5,652 nucleotides of DNA. Origin: a bacterium. GTDB lineage: Bacteria > Acidobacteriota > Blastocatellia > Pyrinomonadales > Pyrinomonadaceae. Shown here piece by piece: positions 1-5,089 of this stretch (position 1 is the first letter of the stretch; each line of letters begins with the position of its first letter). The notes under the pieces were generated by a model. That model did not search any database. It was given only the letters and a program-made list of their open reading frames with translations, and had not been told where the DNA came from. The translations under genes and the position numbers were made by a program. The stretch spans positions 1 to 5,652 of the forward strand of contig JAQSDP010000151.1 in assembly GCA_029945985.1 (NCBI GenBank), read 5' to 3'.

Positions 1-125
1 TTCCGATCATCGCTTTCAGGCGGATGGCCGCGAATCGTCGGCTTTCTATAGGGCGCCCAAGTAGACAGGTTTGTATTCGGCAGGTCGAGGATACTCAATT
101 CCATGTAGTTCGACCAATTCAGGAA

Positions 126-539
126 CTACCGGCGCTCGGTGCCAGCACCGCCGAGTTTCGCTCCGAGAAGCGTCATCGGTACGTACGCAAATATCAGATC
201 GACAGCCTTAAACCACAAGGGAGCGGGGATCATCACACTTGCTGCGATCCCGCCAAGCAGGAAGAAGACCGCCATGCCGACCGCTGTCTTCATCTTGTGG
301 CTGACAGCGATCAGCATTGTGACGAACGTCCCGGCCAACGGCCCGAGTGCGTGGGCGAGGAAGACGAAAATATAGTTCTGCGGCCCGAACAGATGGATCG
401 TATCGGAAAGCCGCTCCATTGAGGACACGTCGGCTCCCGGAGGCAGTGGGATGTTTGCGTGCCCGATCGCAACGAGTGCCATATTTACAATGCTTGCGAC
501 GACGATGCCAACGATGACTCCGATAATGTTTCGTACCAT
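126..539 (-). CDS. Small four-helix integral membrane protein, function unknown
   Basis: A 137-residue hydrophobic protein with four likely membrane helices at about residues 5-26, 55-79, 85-104 and 111-130. Basic residues fall at the N-terminus (Arg3), in the short loop after helix 2 (HKMK, 81-84) and at the C-terminus (ERR). This predicts both ends in the cytoplasm and a polar loop (27-54) outside. Helix 2 and the tail carry glycine-rich packing motifs (LGPLAG, LGAKLGG). The reading frame extends upstream to a GTG at 668, but ATG 539 is preferred. GGAGGAG (544-550) sits 4 nt before it, the protein then begins with a membrane helix, and a promoter lies at 580-608, inside the longer version. 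No enzymatic motif is visible and I do not recognise the family by name. A scaffold or transporter-like role would be a guess. It is divergent from the HNH gene. Confidence 0.8.
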   Translation of the reverse strand: MVRNIIGVIVGIVVASIVNMALVAIGHANIPLPPGADVSSMERLSDTIHLFGPQNYIFVFLAHALGPLAGTFVTMLIAVSHKMKTAVGMAVFFLLGGIAASVMIPAPLWFKAVDLIFAYVPMTLLGAKLGGAGTERR

Positions 540-579
540 ACTTCTCCTCCAAGCGGATGAGTTTTCGGAAACTGAATGA

Positions 580-608
580 CTTATAACGCAGATTCGAGTT
601 TTCGCCAA
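580..608 (-). promoter_or_regulatory. Sigma70-type promoter for the membrane protein gene
   Basis: Read on the minus strand, TTGGCG (603-608) and TATAAG (580-585) are separated by exactly 17 nt. That is the spacing expected of a housekeeping sigma70-type promoter, with 4/6 matches at -35 and 5/6 at -10. The predicted transcript start, near 573, leaves a leader of about 34 nt containing the strong GGAGGAG ribosome binding site of the gene starting at 539. This is a consensus match only. Promoter rules in the presumed phylum are less well defined than in Escherichia coli. Confidence 0.5.
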
Positions 609-664
609 CACCTTGTCGGCAAGCCAGATGAACCGGAGAATGTCGTGTCTGACATTTTCGTTAC

Positions 665-680
665 ACACAATATATTGTGC
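665..680. promoter_or_regulatory. Candidate NrdR box (palindromic operator)
   Basis: ACACAATATATTGTGC contains a perfect 14-bp palindrome (666-679). It matches the NrdR box consensus, acaCwAtATaTwGtgt, at 15 of 16 positions; only the last base differs. NrdR is the ATP/dATP-sensing repressor of ribonucleotide reductase genes. Functional sites usually come as two boxes about three helical turns apart, and I find no second good copy at 634-649 or 696-711. The box lies between the divergent membrane protein and HNH genes, about 57 bp upstream of the membrane-gene -35 element and 108 bp upstream of the HNH start. It could be a lone NrdR site, a site for another regulator, or a chance AT-rich palindrome. 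Confidence 0.4.
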
Positions 681-695
681 TTGCCTTGCGCAAGC
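679..695. repeat. Second short inverted repeat beside the NrdR-like box
   Basis: CTTGCGCAAG (685-694) is a perfect 10-bp palindrome. The same stretch can also pair as GCTTGC (679-684) with GCAAGC (690-695) around a 5-nt loop. It begins at the edge of the NrdR-like palindrome, so two dyads are packed into about 31 bp of the divergent region. It could be an operator half-site pair or a small hairpin in the HNH leader. No T-tract follows, so it is not a terminator. Confidence 0.3.
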
Positions 696-773
696 GATTG
701 ATATTACATTACAGGAAAGAGATGTCGTGATCGGAAACTGCCGTGAACCGCATCTGAGGTCCCTAGATAATTA

Positions 774-779
774 AGGAGG
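774..779 (+). promoter_or_regulatory. Ribosome binding site fixing the TTG start of the HNH gene
   Basis: AGGAGG, a full Shine-Dalgarno core, lies 9 nt before TTG 789. An ATG at 782 is only 2 nt from the core and is in another frame, where it opens a short reading frame ending at about 829. The TTG frame begins with residues conserved in this HNH family (TGRVLLLN..YEPLGTV), so TTG is the true start. Confidence 0.75.
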
Positions 780-788
780 AAATGGAGT

Positions 789-1358
789 TTGCTTACAGGA
801 CGAGTTTTGCTTTTGAACTTTTCGTATGAGCCGCTGGGCACCGTCGGTGTCGCCCGTGCGGTTTGCCTGTGGTTTCGCGGCGCGGTCTTTATCGAAGAGA
901 ACGACGGCGAAAACGTACTCCGTTCCCCGTCGACGACCTTCAAGGTCCCGTCCGTGATCCGCTTGCGCCACTACATCAACGTTCGTCGAAACCGACGCGA
1001 GACGACCATGAAGCGCGCGAGGGTTTACATCCGCGACCGTTATCGCTGCCAGTATTGCGGTGACCAGAGGCATGCCAAGGATCTGACGCTCGACCACATT
1101 CTGCCGCGTGCCCAGGGCGGCGAAAGCACGCCCGCCAACCTCGTCACTGCTTGCGTGAAATGCAATCAGCGAAAAGGTAATCGCACGCCGGAGCAGGCCA
1201 GGATGCCTCTACTCACGTCGCAGAAACTCCTGCGTTTGGGCCTCGACCACGTACTGCTGTGCCATTATGCAGAGTCACGTCCCGAGTGGAAGAAATACCT
1301 CTTTATGGACAACTCGCATGAGGAAGAGCACGAACCGATGGTGAGCATTGCCGCTTAG
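789..1358 (+). CDS. Stand-alone HNH endonuclease family protein
   Basis: A 189-residue soluble protein. Residues 3-70 form the N-terminal region typical of a widespread bacterial HNH family (RVLLLNFSYEPLGTV, then PSVIRLRHYI). Residues 76-135 form the HNH core: a zinc-binding CxxC (Cys87, Cys90), Asp102-His103 at the start of the beta-beta-alpha metal motif, Asn117, and a second CxxC (Cys122, Cys125) followed by Asn126 and KGN. All key residues are present, so metal-dependent DNA cleavage or nicking is plausible. The biological role of these non-mobile HNH proteins is not established. No intron, restriction methylase or phage packaging gene is nearby to suggest homing, restriction or terminase function. 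The start is a TTG with a strong ribosome binding site. The C-terminal tail (about 176-189) is acidic and probably flexible. The upstream region carries the NrdR-like palindrome. Confidence 0.88.
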   Translation: MLTGRVLLLNFSYEPLGTVGVARAVCLWFRGAVFIEENDGENVLRSPSTTFKVPSVIRLRHYINVRRNRRETTMKRARVYIRDRYRCQYCGDQRHAKDLTLDHILPRAQGGESTPANLVTACVKCNQRKGNRTPEQARMPLLTSQKLLRLGLDHVLLCHYAESRPEWKKYLFMDNSHEEEHEPMVSIAA

Positions 1359-1432
1359 GTTCATTCATAGCAGCGACGAATAACTCGGCTGCGGCTTACA
1401 CTGGGCCGTGGCCGCTTTCATTCAATTAGATC

Positions 1433-3085
1433 TTGAAAAAACGCGAATATACTTTTCGACTGTTCGCCCCGAACAATCTCGAGGCGTCGGTTCTCGGCGA
1501 CTTTTCTGATTGGAAGGACTTGCCGATGAAGAAGGACGATAACGGGTATTTCTCCGCGATCGTTAAACTGGCGGACGGAACATATCAGTACAAGTTCAAC
1601 GTTCGATCGAAAAGTTGGTTCAATGAGCCGGACGAATGGAAGGCCATCACCGATCCTTACGCGACGGACGTGCACCCGGAAACTCAGAACGCCATATTAA
1701 GATTGAAGGCCGGGAAAAAGGTAGTGGACGAGTATGTCTGGCGATCGGACGGCGTGCACCTTGCCGAAAACGCTCATCTTGTGATCTACGAAATGCACGT
1801 CGGCGACTTCTCGGGAGGCGAGAGTGATGACTTGCCGCGCGGAAAGTATACCGACGTCGTTGACAAACTCGACTACCTCGCCGATCTCGGCATCAACGCC
1901 ATCGAGTTGATGCCGCTGAAGACGACGCCGGGAGATTTCAACTGGGGCTACTCGCCCGCCCATTACTTCGCCCCCGAGCAGAGCTACGGTCCGACTGCCG
2001 AGCTAAAACGCCTTGTCGACGAATGCCATGCCTGCGGCATCCGCGTGATCGTCGACGGTGTCTACAATCACGCCAGCACCGACAACGCGTTGACGCAGAT
2101 CGATCACGACTACTGGTTCCGACGCGAGGGCAAAGATCCCGAGCAAAACTGGGGGCCGGAGTTCAACTACGAGCTCATTGATGAACGTTTCCAGATCTGC
2201 CCGGCTCGCGAGTTCATCCTTGATTCGATCCGCTTTTGGATCTACGAATATCGAATTGACGGGATCAGATTTGACGCGGCCAAGCAGATCAACAACTTCG
2301 ACGCACTCCGAGAATTTGTAACTCACGGCCGCAAGATGGCGGAGATGAAACCGTTCTTCACCGTTGCCGAGTACATTCCTCCGACCCCAGAAGTGACTGA
2401 ACCCGATGGCCCGGTGGAGAGCTGTTGGAACGACAGCTTTATGTACGGGATGCTCGAGTATCTTGGCGGCGAGCCGTTCAATTTAGACAAGATAAAGCAT
2501 GTTATTAATCCGCGGGGGCTAGGATTCGTCGGAACCACCAGCACAACGAATTACCTGGCCAATCACGATCAGAATCGCCTTTTTCGCAAACTCGGAGAGA
2601 AGGGGATCCTGGACGACGAACTCTACACGCGGGCGAAACTTGGTGCCCTTATATTAATGACGGCAGTCGGCGTTCCGATGATCTGGATGGGCGAAGAGTT
2701 TGGCGAGCACCGACCGATGTCTGAAGACAGCAACAAGATCGATTGGACACTTCTTGAGCACGAACCCAATCAAGACCTTTTGGCGTTCTACAAGAAACTC
2801 ATTTCATTCCGGACATCACACGCCGCGTTCGCTTCTGAAAACATTGAGTTCTTTCACGAGTCGCCGGACGCCGGTGTCCTGGCGTTTCACCGGTTCGACG
2901 ATTTAGGAAACTCGTTCGCGGTCGTCCTCAATCTTTCAGATGACGATGCTGCAGAATACTCGATCCCGTCGTTCCCTTTTGAACGCTCACGCGAGTTGCT
3001 GGCCGACGCTGAATTCGACGCCGCCCAACACATCCTTAGGCTCGACATTCCCCGAAGATCAGGGTTGATCTTCGTTCCAAGATAA
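1433..3085 (+). CDS. CBM48-GH13 alpha-amylase family glycosyl hydrolase/transferase
   Basis: A 550-residue enzyme acting on alpha-glucans. Residues 3-90 form a CBM48/isoamylase N-terminal domain (FRLFAPN, LGDFSDW, DGTYQYKF, then TDPYAT). Residues about 115-450 form the GH13 barrel, and about 460-550 a C-terminal beta domain. All four GH13 regions are visible: I, DGVYNH (208-213); II, GIRFD (277-281) with nucleophile Asp281 and Arg279; III, VAE (311-313) with acid/base Glu313; IV, NHD (377-379) with Asp379. It should therefore be active. There is no signal peptide, so it is probably cytoplasmic, in glycogen, maltodextrin or trehalose metabolism. The architecture resembles trehalohydrolases and branching enzymes, but the motifs do not settle which; similar proteins are usually annotated only as alpha-amylase family. 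The TTG start is favoured because an in-frame TAG lies 6 nt upstream (1427) and the next Met is residue 32, inside CBM48. No clear ribosome binding site is visible. Confidence 0.92.
   Translation: MKKREYTFRLFAPNNLEASVLGDFSDWKDLPMKKDDNGYFSAIVKLADGTYQYKFNVRSKSWFNEPDEWKAITDPYATDVHPETQNAILRLKAGKKVVDEYVWRSDGVHLAENAHLVIYEMHVGDFSGGESDDLPRGKYTDVVDKLDYLADLGINAIELMPLKTTPGDFNWGYSPAHYFAPEQSYGPTAELKRLVDECHACGIRVIVDGVYNHASTDNALTQIDHDYWFRREGKDPEQNWGPEFNYELIDERFQICPAREFILDSIRFWIYEYRIDGIRFDAAKQINNFDALREFVTHGRKMAEMKPFFTVAEYIPPTPEVTEPDGPVESCWNDSFMYGMLEYLGGEPFNLDKIKHVINPRGLGFVGTTSTTNYLANHDQNRLFRKLGEKGILDDELYTRAKLGALILMTAVGVPMIWMGEEFGEHRPMSEDSNKIDWTLLEHEPNQDLLAFYKKLISFRTSHAAFASENIEFFHESPDAGVLAFHRFDDLGNSFAVVLNLSDDDAAEYSIPSFPFERSRELLADAEFDAAQHILRLDIPRRSGLIFVPR
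3053..3074 (+). repeat. Perfect 9-bp hairpin over the end of the glycosidase gene
   Basis: CGAAGATCA (3053-3061) and TGATCTTCG (3066-3074) are exact reverse complements around a 4-nt loop (GGGT). The hairpin lies in the last codons of the glycosidase and ends 11 bp before the end of its stop codon. No run of T follows directly (ttccaagataattt), so it is not a classic intrinsic terminator. It could protect the 3' end of the message, weaken read-through into the kinase gene, or be chance. Confidence 0.5.
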
Positions 3086-3175
3086 TTTGTGTCCTATTCA
3101 TTTCCGCTTTTGCGTCCCGTAGGATCGGGGGCGAATGCGTGCGGCTATTGGTTGTCAGAAGCGTGAGGTGGCGAG

Positions 3176-3727
3176 ATGAAACTATTGATCATTTACGGGG
3201 CTCCGGCTGCAGGAAAACTTACCATTGCGACAGAGATCGCTCGGCGGACCGGGTTCAAGCTGTTCCACAATCACGTCAGTATCGACTGCGTTAAGCCTGT
3301 CTTCGATTTCGGCACGATGCCGTTCTTACGAATGATCGAGACGATCCGATTCACGATGATCGCCGAAGCCGCCCGCGAGGGTGTCGATCTGATCCACACG
3401 TTCGTTTACACAATGGGCGAGGACGACGAGCATTTCGCAAGACTGATTGGGAGCGCCGAGGACAACGGCGGCCAGGTTCACCTTGTTCTTCTCAAATGCA
3501 CATCGGACGAACTTAAGGCACGCATCGGCAACGATTCGCGTTTAAAGATCGGCAAGCTTTGTGATCCGGACGCAGTCGGCGGATCGCTTGCGAAGTTCGA
3601 TCTAAGCTCCACCTATCCCGGCCGTGAATCGCTTGTTATCGATACGACCAACACAGCCGTAGAAGACGCTGCGGATCGAATTATCCAACATTTCGCCCTT
3701 GCGGATACGCCCGAGGCATTTCAATAA
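3176..3727 (+). CDS. P-loop NTPase, small-molecule kinase-like (AAA family/shikimate kinase-like)
   Basis: A 183-residue protein that starts directly with a beta strand and a Walker A loop, GAPAAGKLT (residues 8-16, Lys14 and Thr16). This is the layout of nucleoside, shikimate and antibiotic kinases. The segment after the first helix, LFHNHVSID (29-37), is characteristic of a group of small bacterial proteins annotated loosely as AAA ATPase or shikimate kinase. Arg116 and Arg122 lie in the probable lid (ARIGNDSRLKIG). VIDTT (154-158) followed by a helix (162-173) is the usual C-terminal element of these kinases. ATP or GTP binding is well supported; the phosphate acceptor is unknown and no aroK/aroB context is present. 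The start is ATG with GAGGTG (3165-3170) 5 nt upstream. It lies 90 bp after the glycosidase gene on the same strand. Confidence 0.8.
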   Translation: MKLLIIYGAPAAGKLTIATEIARRTGFKLFHNHVSIDCVKPVFDFGTMPFLRMIETIRFTMIAEAAREGVDLIHTFVYTMGEDDEHFARLIGSAEDNGGQVHLVLLKCTSDELKARIGNDSRLKIGKLCDPDAVGGSLAKFDLSSTYPGRESLVIDTTNTAVEDAADRIIQHFALADTPEAFQ

Positions 3728-3903
3728 AACTAGATGGAAAACTATATAAAGGTTCAAACCTATGACGGAATGTTTCGGGCCAGTGAAACCGGTTTCGTTC
3801 TGTCTTTTTCTATTGGATTTCATTACACAAGCCCGCACGGAAGCGCAAGGGCGATACGTTCGATGGGAGCGAATCGCTTTGGCCTGTGTATAGGAGAAAA
3901 GTC

Positions 3904-4377
3904 ATGTTACGAAAATACGAAAATGAAGAGGAGATTTACGAGTTACTTACGTCTTTCGAGACCGGCACGATCGCTCGCGACAAATGGAAACACGCCGAGC
4001 ACCTGGTCGTCGCGCTCTGCTACCTAAGGGAGGCCCCCCTCGACGCAGCGACCGCTAAAATGCGGGAAGGCATCTTCAACCTCCTGAAAGCCTTCGGCGT
4101 GGATCTCGAAAAGGAGATGCCCTATCACGAGACGCTCACCGTCTTCTGGATGCGTACCGCATACGCGTATATACTGATGAACGAAAATCTCTCGTTCGTC
4201 GAAAAAGCGAATGGTCTTTGCGAACTGTACGACAAAGACCATCCGCTTACTTATTACTCTCGTGAGCTATTGTTCTCAGACCGCGCCCGGGCCGAATACG
4301 TCGAGCCTGACCTCGAAAAATGTCCCGACTTCCCGCTACCTTCGTTTCACGAGACGGCCCAGACGACGAGGATCTAG
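3904..4377 (+). CDS. Conserved alpha-helical protein of unknown function
   Basis: A 157-residue, largely helical, acidic protein with no signal peptide or membrane segment. Its most distinctive segments are WKHAEHL (28-34), PYHETLTVFW (73-82) and YYSRELLFSDRAR (117-129), followed by VEPDL (133-137). The last three resemble a hypothetical protein family that I recall from several bacterial phyla but cannot name. His30, His33, His75 and Glu76 are candidates for a metal or active site; this is inference from residue type and clustering. ATG 3904 is chosen because AGGAG (3892-3896) sits 7 nt upstream; an in-frame GTG at 3886 would add six residues but lacks that spacing. The preceding 176 bp contain no convincing gene or strong promoter. 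A 10-bp inverted repeat lies inside the gene at 4211-4242, and the gene converges on the next one with a 15-bp gap. Confidence 0.8.
   Translation: MLRKYENEEEIYELLTSFETGTIARDKWKHAEHLVVALCYLREAPLDAATAKMREGIFNLLKAFGVDLEKEMPYHETLTVFWMRTAYAYILMNENLSFVEKANGLCELYDKDHPLTYYSRELLFSDRARAEYVEPDLEKCPDFPLPSFHETAQTTRI
4211..4242. repeat. Perfect 10-bp inverted repeat inside a coding region
   Basis: ATGGTCTTTG (4211-4220) and CAAAGACCAT (4233-4242) are exact reverse complements separated by 12 nt. The repeat lies in the codons for residues 103-113 of the helical unknown protein (NGLCELYDKDH). It could form an mRNA stem or be a dyad binding site. Nothing next to it, such as a T-tract or a second copy in the window, points to a specific role. 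Confidence 0.55.
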
Positions 4378-4392
4378 GAACAGCGAACTCTC

Positions 4393-4929
4393 CTAATAGA
4401 GATCGTGCATCGACACCTTGCCGGCTCCCATTCCGCCGCCATAATGGCCCGTTTGCCCGATCCCGGTTGGTAAGGTCATCATAAAGTGGACCCTCAACGC
4501 CGGCGGACAGGCGGGATCTTTCGAAAGGTCATCCCAATACAGCCGATGGATATGCCGATACATTTTGTTCAGCGTGTACATCGTATAGATTTGCTTTGAT
4601 TTTGGCGATAAAAGTTGTCGGCCATCGACCGGGCTTATCATTCCGTCTGCCATCGATTCCGAGTCTTTTGTCTGTGCCTGAAACCACTTGATGCGGTTCC
4701 AGGTCTGGCCGCCAAAGAGCCCATCGGGTTCGAGCAGCCCAACGGATTCGCTCGGGAGCTTGTCGTTCCAAAACTTAATTGCCCGGTTTAATAGAAACTG
4801 TACAAGCAGAACGTCGTTCCTATCGTTTCTATAGCCATAGCCGACGCGGTCTCGAATGTTCCAGAAAAACTCCGCACCGTCGAGCTCAGCTTTCACCGCA
4901 CCACTGGAAATGATCTTCTTATAAGGCAT
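4393..4929 (-). CDS. Peptidoglycan-binding-like domain protein, function unknown
   Basis: A 178-residue protein. Residues about 37-86 look like a peptidoglycan-binding (PG_binding_1-like) three-helix domain: VLLVQFLLN (40-48), then a DG.FG..TW signature (Asp69, Gly70, Phe72, Gly73, Thr76, Trp77), then IKWFQ (80-84). The rest is unfamiliar: a helical segment rich in Tyr and Met (about 110-135) and a glycine-rich tail (GGGMGAG, 164-170) ending in HDLY. No signal peptide or membrane segment is visible. A cytoplasmic protein reusing this fold, or secretion by a non-Sec route, would both fit; cell-wall binding is not proven. The ATG start at 4929 has AGGAG (4936-4940) 6 nt upstream. It is convergent with the helical unknown gene and divergent from the sigma factor gene. 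Confidence 0.72.
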   Translation of the reverse strand: MPYKKIISSGAVKAELDGAEFFWNIRDRVGYGYRNDRNDVLLVQFLLNRAIKFWNDKLPSESVGLLEPDGLFGGQTWNRIKWFQAQTKDSESMADGMISPVDGRQLLSPKSKQIYTMYTLNKMYRHIHRLYWDDLSKDPACPPALRVHFMMTLPTGIGQTGHYGGGMGAGKVSMHDLY

Positions 4930-5089
4930 AATGTTCTCCTCTTACAAAATATTGCGTGTCGAACGGCCGAGACTTAATCTCAACTCGAACTGGCTATGAA
5001 TGCGGTAGTAATCTCGAAAAACTATCTTCTGGTATTCAATCATTCGTCGCGAAACTCATCTGTGCTAGATTTGTAGAAAACCCAAGCGA

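Noticed and set aside
2..64. Plus-strand frame ending in TAG at 62-64, possibly the tail of a gene from the left
   Set aside because: Only 20 codons are visible with no recognisable motif, and other frames are equally open, so it cannot be distinguished from chance.
24..422. 132-codon plus-strand frame over the left end
   Set aside because: It is antisense to the membrane protein, has a low-complexity charged composition, and has no ribosome binding site.
540..668. N-terminal extension of the membrane protein to a GTG at 668
   Set aside because: The extra 43 residues are not membrane-like, the strong ribosome binding site is at 544-550, and the extension would swallow the promoter at 580-608 and overlap the palindrome.
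698..726. TTGATA (698-703) as a -35 element for the HNH gene
   Set aside because: The hexamer is good, but no acceptable -10 sequence lies 16-18 nt downstream.
764..771. TAGATAAT as a -10 element for the HNH gene
   Set aside because: A transcript from it would begin at or beyond the AGGAGG ribosome binding site, which would remove that site's function, and the -35 region is poor.
1391..1415. GCGGC/GCCGC inverted repeat between the HNH and glycosidase genes as a terminator
   Set aside because: The stem is 5 bp with a 15-nt loop and only three T follow; too weak to call.
3720..3750. TATATA/TATAAA near 3743-3750 as a promoter for the gene at 3904
   Set aside because: The -10-like bases are good, but the -35 candidate (TTTCAA or TTCAAT) is poor and the leader would be about 150 nt; left uncalled.
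3734..4027. 97-codon plus-strand frame between the kinase and the helical unknown gene
   Set aside because: It has no ribosome binding site, overlaps the well-supported gene at 3904 by over 120 bp in another frame, and its second half is only the shifted reading of that gene.
4952..4980. TTGCGT and TAATCT, 17 nt apart, as a sigma factor promoter
   Set aside because: Only 3 of 6 bases match in each hexamer, which is close to background.
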